DNA of 64,000 nt from an uncultured Phascolarctobacterium sp. (lineage in GTDB: Bacteria; Bacillota; Negativicutes; Acidaminococcales; Acidaminococcaceae). The stretch lies in assembly GCA_900545535.1 (NCBI GenBank), contig UQZN01000001.1:124001-188000 (forward strand). The letters run 5' to 3'. The position numbers and the translations under genes were made by a program. Below are positions 52,210 through 60,880 of the stretch, in pieces; positions within the stretch are counted from its first letter, which is position 1; every line of letters begins with the position of its first letter. Below the pieces are notes generated by a model. It did no database searches, was not told where the DNA came from, and was given only the letters and a program-made list of their open reading frames with translations.

Positions 52210-53151
52210 GTGTCACAATGGATAGAGGTAAGTATACAAACTACGCATGAGGCTGCTGAACTGACTGCAGAGATCATGCGTGCTGCAGGAGCAAATAATG
52301 GCGTTGTTATTGAGGATCCTGTTTTGATCAATACTTTGCGTAATTCTGGTACCTGGGAGTTGTGTGATATTCCTGAGCAGGGCAATACAGAGGTGGTTAC
52401 AGTAACTGCTTATTATCCGGAAGATGAAGAGCTGCAGCCACGTCTTGCGCAGATCGAAGAGGAAATGGCAGCATTGGAAGCCAGCATCGGTACGTGCCGT
52501 TTTGGCAATACCCGTTTTCGGACTGTTTCTGAGCAGGATTGGGCCAACGAATGGAAGCAGTATTTCCATGTTACGCATATCGGCGAAACGCTGGTGATCA
52601 AACCTACATGGGAAGAATATGCTGCTAAAGCTGGCGAGCATATTATTGAGATCGATCCTGGTATGGCGTTTGGCACCGGTACACATCATACGACCTGCAT
52701 GTGCATGGAGCGGCTGGAAAAAGTCCTGCGTCCGGGTATGGAAGTTTTTGACGTGGGCACAGGTTCTGGTATTCTGGCTATTGCGGCAGCCAAGCTTGGC
52801 GCGGAAACAGTCAAAGCGGTGGATATTGATGCTACGGCAGTACGGGTAGCAGCTGAGAATATTGCGGCTAATGGACTGACAGAAAAGATCAATGTCAAGC
52901 AGGGCGACCTGCTGCAGGGCACAGAAGGTCAGGCGGATGTTATCATTGCCAATATCATTGCTGACATTATTATCATGCTGTTAGAGGATGTTCCCGGCAA
53001 GTTAAAAAACGGCGGTATCTTTCTTGCCAGCGGCATTATCGAAGAACGGCAGAACGACGTGGCTGCAGCTGCGGCTAAGGCCGGCTTATGTGTTGAAGCA
53101 GTCGATACAAAGGGTGGTTGGGTCGTTATGCAGATGCGTAAGGAGGCCTGA
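52210..53151 (+). CDS. prmA: Ribosomal protein L11 methyltransferase
   Basis: 313 residues; the GTG at 52210 is eight bases after AAGGAG, while the in-frame GTG at 52201 overlaps that site. The N-terminal domain that binds L11 is followed by the methyltransferase: IDPGMAFGTGTHHTT, VFDVGTGSGILAIAAAKLGA (SAM loop), VDIDATAV and IIANIIADII (NPPF-like catalytic site). A TATAAT at 52133-52138 may serve as its own promoter, with no clear -35. Confidence 0.93.
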   Translation: MSQWIEVSIQTTHEAAELTAEIMRAAGANNGVVIEDPVLINTLRNSGTWELCDIPEQGNTEVVTVTAYYPEDEELQPRLAQIEEEMAALEASIGTCRFGNTRFRTVSEQDWANEWKQYFHVTHIGETLVIKPTWEEYAAKAGEHIIEIDPGMAFGTGTHHTTCMCMERLEKVLRPGMEVFDVGTGSGILAIAAAKLGAETVKAVDIDATAVRVAAENIAANGLTEKINVKQGDLLQGTEGQADVIIANIIADIIIMLLEDVPGKLKNGGIFLASGIIEERQNDVAAAAAKAGLCVEAVDTKGGWVVMQMRKEA

Positions 53152-53154
53152 CCG

Positions 53155-53889
53155 GTGCATAGATTTTTTATCCCTCAGCCTTATGGGGAAATGATGACGA
53201 TAACTGGCGTGGATGCCAGGCATATTTATACGGTATTGCGGATGACGCAGGGGACAAAAATACAAATTGTCAGCGATGATGGCGTTACTGCTTTGGCCGA
53301 GATCACTGAAGCCGGTGAAAGCGTTGTAACGGTAAAATGCCTGGAGGTGCTGGCGGAAAGCCATGAACCTTCAGTGCGGATCATTCTGGCACAGGGACTG
53401 GCAAAAGGTGAAAAAATGGATTTTATTATCCAGAAAGCAGTAGAACTGGGCGTCAGCGAGATCGTACCTGTAGCTATGGAACATTCTGTTGTGCGGCTGG
53501 AAAGTGAGAAAGCAGTAAAGAAAGCAGAGCGCTGGCAGAAGATCGCTGAGGCTGCCGCTAAACAGAGTAAACGGGATGTTATACCCATAGTGCAGCCTGT
53601 GCAGACCATGGAGCAAATGCTTGCTAATAATGCCTGCTCCTGTAAACTGATAGCTTATGAATGTGAAGATAAGCTGGGCTTGAAAGCTGCGCTGCAAAAA
53701 CAGCAGGAATTAAAGGAGGTACTGTTGATCATAGGCCCGGAGGGTGGTATTTCCGAGGCTGAGTTACATCAGGCACAGGCGGCGGGAGCATGGGGAGTAA
53801 GTTTGGGTAAGCGGATACTGCGTGCGGAAACAGCTGCGTTAGTAGCTGCTGCCGCAATCTTTTATGAGACTGGCGATTTAGGAGGCTGA
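53155..53889 (+). CDS. rsmE: 16S rRNA m3U1498 methyltransferase
   Basis: 244 residues, GTG start after AGGAGG. Starts MHRFFIPQP, with the SPOUT-fold knot near the C-terminus: LLIIGPEGGISEAEL and SLGKRILRAETAALVAAA. It lies three bases after prmA and three bases before mtaB, the order conserved in Firmicutes. Confidence 0.95.
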   Translation: MHRFFIPQPYGEMMTITGVDARHIYTVLRMTQGTKIQIVSDDGVTALAEITEAGESVVTVKCLEVLAESHEPSVRIILAQGLAKGEKMDFIIQKAVELGVSEIVPVAMEHSVVRLESEKAVKKAERWQKIAEAAAKQSKRDVIPIVQPVQTMEQMLANNACSCKLIAYECEDKLGLKAALQKQQELKEVLLIIGPEGGISEAELHQAQAAGAWGVSLGKRILRAETAALVAAAAIFYETGDLGG

Positions 53890-53892
53890 TTG

Positions 53893-55197
53893 ATGAAAAG
53901 AATAGCATTTTATACTTTAGGCTGTAAAGTCAATCAGGCTGATACTGCTAGTATGGAAACACTGTTTCGCAGTCATGGTTATAAGATAGTTGATTTTAAT
54001 GGCGAAGCTGATATTTATGTGATCAATACCTGCGTTGTTACAAATACGGGTCAACGTAAATCACGACAGATGATCAATCGTGCAGTGCGCAGAAATCCGA
54101 CTGCGCTCGTAGTTGTGACGGGTTGCTATCCGCAGACGGCTGCGGAAGAGGTCAAAGCAATTGCCGGTGTGGATCTTATTATTGGCAACCAGGACAGAGC
54201 TGAGATTGTTGGCTTGGTGGAAGCAGCTGCTGAAACTCAGCGTGTAGATACTATCGACAGTGTACGCAAGCTGAGTGCAAATACCGAATTTGAGGAATTG
54301 AGCGTTGGCGAGGCGTCTGATAAAACCAGAGCTTTTCTCAAAATACAGGAAGGCTGTAACCAGTTCTGCACTTACTGTATCATTCCTTTTGCCCGTGGGC
54401 CGCTGCGTTCACGCAGTTTGACAAGCATCAAGGAAGAAACTGCAAAACTGGTAGCTGCCGGGTATAAAGAAATAGTACTGATTGGTATACATCTTGGCTG
54501 TTATGGGAAAGAGCATGACGGCAGGCTGACTTTGTTTGATGCAGTTGAGGCTGCTTTAAGCGTAGAAGGTTTGCAGAGACTGCGTTTAGGGTCATTGGAA
54601 TCAGTAGAAGTCGAACCGCGATTGCTGGAACTGATGGAACAAGATAAACGTTTGTGCAGACAGCTGCATTTGCCTTTACAGGCCGGCTGTGATACGACCC
54701 TGGCCAGAATGCACAGACCGTATGACACCAGGCGTTTTGCCGAGCTTTTAGGTGATATTCGTAAACGTATCCCTGATATTGCCATTACGACCGACATTAT
54801 TGCCGGATTTCCCGGTGAAACGGAAGATGAATTTATGTCGACACTGGCTTTTGCTGAAAACTGCGGTTTCAGTAAAATGCACATTTTCCCTTATTCTAAA
54901 CGCAAGGGTACTCCAGCTGAGAAAATGCCGAATCAGATCCCGGAAACAGTTAAGCAAAAACGCTGTGCCCAGCTTGCTGAACTTGACCATAAGCAGCAGC
55001 AGAGTTTTTTGGAGCAGTGTGTTGGCAGTGAAGCCGAAGTATTGTTTGAGCAGACTGCTGCAGACGGTTATATTGAAGGCCTGACCAGTAATTATTTACG
55101 GGTTTATGTTCAGGGAGGGGCTGAATTATGCGGCACTCTCCGAAAAGTAAGATTACTGAAAGCAGAAACAGGTTTTTTAGTGGGTGAATTATTATAA
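53893..55197 (+). CDS. mtaB: tRNA t6A37 methylthiotransferase MtaB
   Basis: 434 residues, ATG seven bases after GGAGG. The N-terminal UPF0004 domain (MKRIAFYTLGCKVNQADTAS, with conserved Cys for the auxiliary cluster) precedes the radical SAM motif CNQFCTYCIIPFARG and a TRAM domain. It converts t6A37 to ms2t6A37 in tRNA. The tail shows no truncation. Confidence 0.94.
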   Translation: MKRIAFYTLGCKVNQADTASMETLFRSHGYKIVDFNGEADIYVINTCVVTNTGQRKSRQMINRAVRRNPTALVVVTGCYPQTAAEEVKAIAGVDLIIGNQDRAEIVGLVEAAAETQRVDTIDSVRKLSANTEFEELSVGEASDKTRAFLKIQEGCNQFCTYCIIPFARGPLRSRSLTSIKEETAKLVAAGYKEIVLIGIHLGCYGKEHDGRLTLFDAVEAALSVEGLQRLRLGSLESVEVEPRLLELMEQDKRLCRQLHLPLQAGCDTTLARMHRPYDTRRFAELLGDIRKRIPDIAITTDIIAGFPGETEDEFMSTLAFAENCGFSKMHIFPYSKRKGTPAEKMPNQIPETVKQKRCAQLAELDHKQQQSFLEQCVGSEAEVLFEQTAADGYIEGLTSNYLRVYVQGGAELCGTLRKVRLLKAETGFLVGELL

Positions 55198-55429
55198 TAG
55201 GGATAGATAAATACTTGATTGAATGCTGCCGGTATTATAAGTCATTGTTTTTGGATTTTATGAGCGCTTTAGAATAGCTGATAATGTTTGGAAGGTACAT
55301 ATTTTGGGAATGGATTTTGCTTAGCTGGTTTCAGTTTGCAAATAAATTGTGAACATAACAAATAGAAAAAGGACTTTTACATTCTCTGACGAATATAATA
55401 AAAGTTAAGAGCATGAAGGAGGGAAAGAA
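55198..55429. other. Gene-free stretch between mtaB and hinT
   Basis: 232 bp, AT-rich. No open frame, repeat or clear terminator was found. A TATAAT at 55394-55399 ahead of hinT lacks a good -35. Confidence 0.3.
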
Positions 55430-55765
55430 ATGAATGACTGCATTTTTTGCCGTATCATTGCAGGTGAGATCCCGTCTGAAAGGGTTTATGAAGATGACAA
55501 GATGATCGTGATCCGTGATGTGGCTCCTGCCGCACCAGTACACGTTTTGATGATACCAAAGTCTCATACGGAAAATATTACTACAGCGGAACCGGAACTG
55601 CTTTTGCATATGCTTGGCAAGGTCAGGGAGCTGGCTGAAAAACTTGGTGTGGATGCCAAAGGATTTCGTATCGTTGCCAATACTGGCGATGATGGAGGGC
55701 AAACCGTTAAGCATTTGCATATCCATCTTTTAGGCGGGAAAGCATTAGGCTGGCCGCCCTGTTGA
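55430..55765 (+). CDS. hinT: HIT-family purine nucleotide hydrolase HinT
   Basis: 111 residues; ATG after GGAGGGAAAG. Begins MNDCIFCRIIAGEIPSE and ends with the histidine triad KHLHIHLLGG. It hydrolyses aminoacyl and lysyl adenylates and adenosine phosphoramidates. The TTGACA of the rpsU promoter begins five bases after its stop. Confidence 0.95.
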   Translation: MNDCIFCRIIAGEIPSERVYEDDKMIVIRDVAPAAPVHVLMIPKSHTENITTAEPELLLHMLGKVRELAEKLGVDAKGFRIVANTGDDGGQTVKHLHIHLLGGKALGWPPC

Positions 55766-55769
55766 TGCC

Positions 55770-55798
55770 TTGACAAAAGACGTATCATAAGATATAAT
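55770..55798 (+). promoter_or_regulatory. Consensus sigma-A promoter of rpsU
   Basis: TTGACA (55770-55775), 17-bp spacer, TATAAT (55793-55798): perfect match. The start site is about 105 bp ahead of rpsU. Confidence 0.92.
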
Positions 55799-55910
55799 TT
55801 ACTGGTAATATTGTGCGGTAATTGCGGCCTGACGTTAGTCGGCAATAGTGCAAAAAACGCATGAAATGCATATATACACTTCCCTAAGTGTGTGGAGGGA
55901 GGGAGATCAG

Positions 55911-56087
55911 ATGGCAGAAATTAAAGTTGGCAAAAACGAAACATTGGACAGTGCGCTGCGCAGATTTAAAAGAGCAACCCAAAAGGCCGGAATTCTTTCT
56001 GAAGTTAGAAAGCGCGAACATTATGAAAAACCTAGCGTTCAACGCAAGAAAAAATCCGAAGCAGCCAGAAAACGTAAAACCAGATAA
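55911..56087 (+). CDS. rpsU: Ribosomal protein S21
   Basis: 58 residues: MAEIKVGKNETLDSALRRFK to the basic RKKKSEAARKRKTR tail. The ATG at 55911 follows GGAGGGAGGGAG; a longer frame from 55848 is non-homologous leader. It is an S21-type small-subunit protein; yqeY follows, a common Firmicute pair. Confidence 0.96.
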   Translation: MAEIKVGKNETLDSALRRFKRATQKAGILSEVRKREHYEKPSVQRKKKSEAARKRKTR

Positions 56088-56101
56088 TGGGGGCGTGCTG
56101 T

Positions 56102-56551
56102 ATGTCTATTAAAGACCAGTTGACAGAAGATATGAAACAAGCCATGAAAGACCGTGAAGCGGGCAAGCTTCGCTTATCGGTTATTCGTATGGTGCGTGCA
56201 AATATTAAAAATGTCGAAATCAATGAGAAGAAGGAACTGAACGATGATGAGGTTCTGGCTATCTTAATGAAAGAGGTCAAGATGCGGCAGGATTCTTTGG
56301 TAGAATTCGAAAAAGCCGGGCGCAGTGAATTAGCCGAGCAGGCTAAGGCGGAAATTGAGATACTTAAAAAATATCTGCCTGAGCCGCTTAGTGATGAGGA
56401 ATTGAGTGCTATGGTTGCCGAAGCTATCGCTGAGACCGGTGCAGAAGGTCCGAAAGCGATTGGTAAAGTAATGCCTGCTGTTATGGCAAAGGCCAAAGGC
56501 CGTGCCGATGGTAAACGTATCAATCAAATGGTACGTGAACTGCTTCAATAA
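56102..56551 (+). CDS. yqeY: YqeY/GatB-tail family protein
   Basis: 149 residues; the ATG at 56102 gives MSIKDQLTEDMKQAMK. Features are the N-terminal helical part, then KYLPEPLSDEELSAMV and the C-terminal KGRADGKRINQMVRELL, which resembles the tail of GatB that contacts tRNA. Function is not established. It is cotranscribed with rpsU from the perfect promoter upstream. Confidence 0.93.
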   Translation: MSIKDQLTEDMKQAMKDREAGKLRLSVIRMVRANIKNVEINEKKELNDDEVLAILMKEVKMRQDSLVEFEKAGRSELAEQAKAEIEILKKYLPEPLSDEELSAMVAEAIAETGAEGPKAIGKVMPAVMAKAKGRADGKRINQMVRELLQ

Positions 56552-56564
56552 TGAATAATTAACT

Positions 56565-56645
56565 TAACAGGACCGAATATTCGGTCCTGTTATTTTTTTA
56601 TAGCGCTAAGAACAGTTATATAACTTGTTCTTAGCGCTATTTTTG
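56565..56645 (+). terminator. Tandem terminators after yqeY
   Basis: The first stem is TAACAGGACCGAATATTCGG with its complement to 56592, then seven T. The second is TAGCGCTAAGAACA (56601-56614) with TGTTCTTAGCGCTA (56626-56639), then TTTTT. Both are strong. Confidence 0.9.
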
Positions 56646-56750
56646 TGCAAAAATGCAAAAAACTCAGATTATTTTTGTAGGTTTCTACATATAAGCTTCG
56701 CTTTGAGATTTGTATACTGAAAGCAAAGAAATAAGACGGAGGTGGTTATC

Positions 56751-57416
56751 ATAGCAAGGATTATGGAAGCGGAAGAGGCTGTTAAGCTTGTTAAGCCTGG
56801 GGACGTTGTTATGATCGGAGGGTTCGGCAATATCGGCAATCCAAAGGAACTGATCGATTTGATTGCTGAAACAGATGTGCGGGAGCTGACTGTCATCGCT
56901 AACGATCTGGGAACTCCTAACGTTGGGTTGGGGCGCTGGGTTCGCAATGGTAAATTAAAAAAAGCCATTGGTACTTATTTTACTTATAATACCGAAGCAG
57001 CAGAATTGTATTTTGCAGGCAAACTTAATCTGGAAATGCTGCCGCAGGGAACCTTTGCCGAAAGCATTCGGGCTGGCGGCTGCGGTATTGGCGGGTTTTA
57101 TACAAAGGTAGGCGTGGGTACTCAGCTTACTGAAAACTGCGAAACTAAAAATATTGATGGGCAGACTTATGTATTGGCATACCCTCTAAGAGCAGATGTG
57201 GCGATTCTGCATGCAAAAAAGGCCGATCGGATGGGAAATCTGGTTTATGAACGAACTGCGAGAAATTTTAATCCTCTCATGGCAACGGCGTCTTCTTTAA
57301 CGATCGTGGAGGTTGAAGAGATCGTAGAGGTTGGACAGCTTTCACCGGAAGAAATAGTAACACCTTATATTTATGTCGATGTTCTGGTGCCTCAGAAACG
57401 AGGTGAAGTATTATGA
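56751..57416 (+). CDS. atoD: 3-oxoacid CoA-transferase subunit A, apparent AUA start
   Basis: 221 residues from the proposed start. CoA-transferase family I subunit A: EEAVKLVKPGDVVMIGGFGN with the GGF-x2-G motif for CoA. The homologous protein begins with the residues ARIMEAEEAV. The ATA at 56751 is eight bases after GGAGG; an in-frame GTG at 56742 overlaps that Shine-Dalgarno. The ATG at 56763 would cut conserved residues and lacks a good site. It activates short-chain acids by CoA transfer from acetyl- or acetoacetyl-CoA. It heads a four-gene unit with atoA, thiolase and permease. A ribosome site like GGAGG-N3-TTATC-ATA recurs at ppsR. Confidence 0.8.
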   Translation: MARIMEAEEAVKLVKPGDVVMIGGFGNIGNPKELIDLIAETDVRELTVIANDLGTPNVGLGRWVRNGKLKKAIGTYFTYNTEAAELYFAGKLNLEMLPQGTFAESIRAGGCGIGGFYTKVGVGTQLTENCETKNIDGQTYVLAYPLRADVAILHAKKADRMGNLVYERTARNFNPLMATASSLTIVEVEEIVEVGQLSPEEIVTPYIYVDVLVPQKRGEVL

Positions 57417-58087
57417 AGAATCTATCAGAAGCAGAGGTGAAGTTGAGGATCGCTAAAAGGGTTGCGGAAATGCTTCCTGATGGAGGTTTTGTGAATTTAG
57501 GCGTAGGTATCCCTACTTTGGCTGTTGATTATCTGCCGGCAGGGAAACGGCTTTATATCCAAACTGAAAACGGGATGCTGGGCGTAGGACCTAAACCACG
57601 GAGTGAAGCTGAAATAATACCGAACCTGATCAATGCCAGCCGCACACCAATTACAGAAACTCCCGGCTGCTGTTATTTTGACAGTGCTACATCCTTTGCG
57701 ATGATCAGGAGCGGGCGTATGGATGCTACTGTCATTGGGGCTATTCAGGTCAACGAGCGTGGGGATCTTGCTAATTGGGCACTGCCTGGGAAAGGCGTTT
57801 TAGGACCGGGCGGAGCGATGGACCTGGTAGTAGGTGTCAAAGAGGTTATTGTGGCGACGTCGCATACAGCTAAAAATGGTAAGCATAAATTGGTGAAAAG
57901 CTGTACCGTGCCGCTGACAGGTATAGGCGTTGTTAATACCCTGGTTACGGAATATGCAGTTTTTAAATTTAAGGATGGCAAGATGTTCTTAACTGAGCAT
58001 ACTTCTGATATAACGCTGGATGAAATGCAGGCAATGACCTCGGCACATTATGAACTGGCGGAAAAAATACAGATAAGGGAGGTGTAA
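57413..58087 (+). CDS. atoA: 3-oxoacid CoA-transferase subunit B
   Basis: 224 residues; ATG overlaps the subunit A stop by four bases (ATGA). The catalytic glutamate is in QTENGMLGVG, followed by GGAMDLVVGVKEVIVATSH. Forms the alpha2beta2 transferase with subunit A. Substrates such as butyrate or acetoacetate are inferred from the neighbouring thiolase and permease. Confidence 0.93.
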   Translation: MKNLSEAEVKLRIAKRVAEMLPDGGFVNLGVGIPTLAVDYLPAGKRLYIQTENGMLGVGPKPRSEAEIIPNLINASRTPITETPGCCYFDSATSFAMIRSGRMDATVIGAIQVNERGDLANWALPGKGVLGPGGAMDLVVGVKEVIVATSHTAKNGKHKLVKSCTVPLTGIGVVNTLVTEYAVFKFKDGKMFLTEHTSDITLDEMQAMTSAHYELAEKIQIREV

Positions 58088-58089
58088 AA

Positions 58090-59277
58090 ATGCAGCAACC
58101 GGTAATCATCGATGGGGTCAGAACTCCTATCGGCAAATTAAATGGGGCCCTGCAGTCTGTGCAGCCGGAGGAGATGGCAGCGCTGCTGCTGAGAGAAATA
58201 TGTGACCGTAACAGTTTAGACGCCAAGCTTCTTGATGCTGTGATTTTGGGACACGCCAAGCAGAGCAGCGATCAGCCTAACATCGCCAGACTGGCAGCAC
58301 TGATAGCGCGGTTTCCCGTAGAATTGCAGGCTTATACTGTCCACAGGCAGTGTGGGTCCGGTATGCAGGCTTTGCATAATGCGGCGCAGGAAATCATGTG
58401 CGGTTACGCAGATTTTGTACTGGCTGGCGGCGTGGAAAGCATGAGTAATGCGCAATACTATCTAAGGCAGGCACGCAGAGGGTATACAGTAGGTAATGGC
58501 GTCCTGCTGGACCCAAATACGGAAAGCCAGCCGCGTTCGCAGCCGATAGACCAGTATGGAACGCTTACTATGGGGTTGACGGCAGAAAATATTGCTGAGA
58601 AATATGGTATCAGCCGGGAGGCACAGGATCGTTTTGCTTACGAAAGTCAGTGTAAAGCTCATAACGCTATTACCAGCGGTAGATTTACTGACGAGATCAC
58701 TGCCGTACCTGTTAAAAACAAAAAAGAAACAGTATTATTTACTACAGACGAGCATCCACGGCTGTCTTCGCTGGCAAAACTTGCTGAGCTTAAGGCTGCT
58801 TTTAAAAAAGACGGTACTGTTACGGCAGGAAATTCGTCAGGCAGAAATGACGGCGGCGCCATGCTGTTAGTTGCAGAGGAAAAGGCGGCGTTAGCAGCAG
58901 GGTTAAAGCCTGTTGTGAAAATCATCAGCCAGGCGGCGGCAGGAGTCTCACCGGCTTATATGGGCATGGGGCCTGTACCGGCAACCAAACTGGCCCTGCG
59001 AAGAGCAGGCCTTAAGATCGAAGACCTGGGACTTATTGAAATCAACGAAGCTTTTGCCGCTCAGTCGCTGGCAGTTATTCAGGAACTGGGGCTCGATCCG
59101 GAAATAGTTAATGTTAATGGCGGTGCAATAGCGCTGGGGCATCCTATTGGCTGTTCCGGAGCAAGAATTTTAGTAACTTTGATGCATGAAATGAAAAAAA
59201 GACAGGTGAAATATGGACTGGCAACTTTATGTATTGCCGGTGGTTTAGGCTCGGCAACAATTTTAGAGCTGCTGTAA
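58090..59277 (+). CDS. atoB: Acetyl-CoA C-acyltransferase (thiolase)
   Basis: 395 residues. The acyl-binding cysteine is in RQCGSGMQALHNA (about residue 88), the His in NGGAIALGHPIGCSGAR (about 350), and a second Cys in LCIAGGLGSA at the C-terminus. It cleaves or forms acetoacetyl-CoA. The position after CoA-transferase A/B and before AtoE fits breakdown or production of short-chain 3-oxoacids. Confidence 0.92.
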   Translation: MQQPVIIDGVRTPIGKLNGALQSVQPEEMAALLLREICDRNSLDAKLLDAVILGHAKQSSDQPNIARLAALIARFPVELQAYTVHRQCGSGMQALHNAAQEIMCGYADFVLAGGVESMSNAQYYLRQARRGYTVGNGVLLDPNTESQPRSQPIDQYGTLTMGLTAENIAEKYGISREAQDRFAYESQCKAHNAITSGRFTDEITAVPVKNKKETVLFTTDEHPRLSSLAKLAELKAAFKKDGTVTAGNSSGRNDGGAMLLVAEEKAALAAGLKPVVKIISQAAAGVSPAYMGMGPVPATKLALRRAGLKIEDLGLIEINEAFAAQSLAVIQELGLDPEIVNVNGGAIALGHPIGCSGARILVTLMHEMKKRQVKYGLATLCIAGGLGSATILELL

Positions 59278-59312
59278 ATGAAGATGAAAATGGGTAAAGG
59301 AGGCGAAAAGTA

Positions 59313-60632
59313 ATGAAGGCTCTCACTAGGTTTTGTTTGAAAATGGTGCAGAATTATCTGCCGGATGCTTTTATTTTAGCAATTCTTTTAACGTTCGTAG
59401 TATTTTTTGGTGGAATGTTTTTAATGGATAAAAGTGCTCTGCAAATGATTGAGTATTGGGGCAAAGGTTATTCTTCGATGTTTGTATTCGGGATGCAGAT
59501 GGTATTGGTCCTGCTTACAGGCTATGTTTTGGCTTTGACGCCGCTGGCGAAAAAGATTTTAAACAAAGTAACCAGCATCCCTAAAACTCCGCAGCAGGCT
59601 TTAGGTCTGACGGCACTGGTATCTATTGCTTCCTGTTATATCAACTGGGGCTTTGGTTTGGTAATTGGTGCTGTTCTGGCTAAAGAAGTAGGTAAAAAAG
59701 TTAAAGGTTTGCATTTTCCATTGCTGGTAGCTGCTGCTTATGGCGGCGAAATTATCCGCGGTCCTTCTTCTTCGATTCCGCTGGTGTCGGCAACACCGGG
59801 CAATTTTATGGAGAAACTCGGGCTGCCGCTGACTCCGGTCAGTGAGACGCTGTATTCCAGCTGGAATCTGATAATGACGCTTGTTATAGTAATAATGCTG
59901 TTTATTGTCTATTTCAATATGAAACCGCAGGCTAACGAAATCGTGGAATATTATGAAAAAGAACCGGAAAAACAAGAGGTGCCTGTTGCTAAAAAAGATA
60001 TGACTTTTGCGGAGCGGCTGGAAAATTCTTACTGGCTCAATGCCTTGTTTGGTTTGGTTCCTCTGATTTATTTAGGTGCAAACTTTTCTAAAATAGGTTT
60101 CGACCTGAATTTAAATCTGGTTATTCTTATCTTCCTGACGCTGGGCTTATATCTGCACAGCAGTCCCAATACTTTTTTGAAGGCTGTGTCGCAGGGCATC
60201 GGTGCCAGCCGCGGTATTATTCTGCAGTTCCCGCTTTATGCCGGTATGTCAGGAATGATGACCGCGTCAGGACTTGTAGATATGATTTCCTTATGGTTTG
60301 TTAATATCTCTACCGCACATACTTTCCCTCTGTATACGTTCCTGTCTGCCGGTCTGGTAAATATTTTTATTCCTTCCGGCGGTGGTCAGTGGGCCATTCA
60401 GGGGCCGATCATGATGAAGGCAGCAGAGGCTCTGGGAGCAAATGTTCCGCAGACGATCATGGCTTTTGCCTGGGGTGATGGCTGGACTAATCAGATTCAA
60501 CCCTTCTGGGCGCTGCCGCTTTTAGGTGTTGCCGGGTTATCAGCTCGTGATATTATGGGATATTGTGTTATTTGGACAATAGTTTCCGGACTTATCATCA
60601 GTGGAACTTTTGTAGCACTCAGTTTTATGTGA
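59313..60632 (+). CDS. atoE: Short-chain fatty acid permease (AtoE family)
   Basis: 439 residues with about ten to twelve hydrophobic segments. Conserved sequence includes NYLPDAFILAILLTFVVFFGG, INWGFGLVIGAVLAKEVGKK and IPSGGGQWAIQGPIMMKAA. AtoE-like proteins move short-chain fatty acids across the inner membrane. The unit of two transferase subunits, thiolase and permease matches the E. coli ato operon content in a different order. Confidence 0.9.
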   Translation: MKALTRFCLKMVQNYLPDAFILAILLTFVVFFGGMFLMDKSALQMIEYWGKGYSSMFVFGMQMVLVLLTGYVLALTPLAKKILNKVTSIPKTPQQALGLTALVSIASCYINWGFGLVIGAVLAKEVGKKVKGLHFPLLVAAAYGGEIIRGPSSSIPLVSATPGNFMEKLGLPLTPVSETLYSSWNLIMTLVIVIMLFIVYFNMKPQANEIVEYYEKEPEKQEVPVAKKDMTFAERLENSYWLNALFGLVPLIYLGANFSKIGFDLNLNLVILIFLTLGLYLHSSPNTFLKAVSQGIGASRGIILQFPLYAGMSGMMTASGLVDMISLWFVNISTAHTFPLYTFLSAGLVNIFIPSGGGQWAIQGPIMMKAAEALGANVPQTIMAFAWGDGWTNQIQPFWALPLLGVAGLSARDIMGYCVIWTIVSGLIISGTFVALSFM

Positions 60633-60651
60633 ATGAATAGTGAATGATGTG

Positions 60652-60693
60652 AAAATGTTGAGGCTACTTGTTTAGTTGCCTCAACATTTTTTA
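60652..60693 (+). terminator. Terminator of the ato-like unit
   Basis: AAAATGTTGAGGC (60652-60664) pairs exactly with GCCTCAACATTTT (60678-60690), then TTT. Confidence 0.85.
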
Positions 60694-60880
60694 TAGTTGG
60701 ATTTTTGCAGAAGCCGAGCTGGATATACCTGTAGTGAAGAGGCTCTGGCTTTAGCAGAGAAAACTTGTTATGGGACCGGCAGCGTTCGGGATTTGCCAAA
60801 AAGTTAACTAGATAGTACAATCCTGATAAAGATGTTTTATAAGAAAATAAATATATGGCAGCAGAAAAGCAGGTGAGAGA

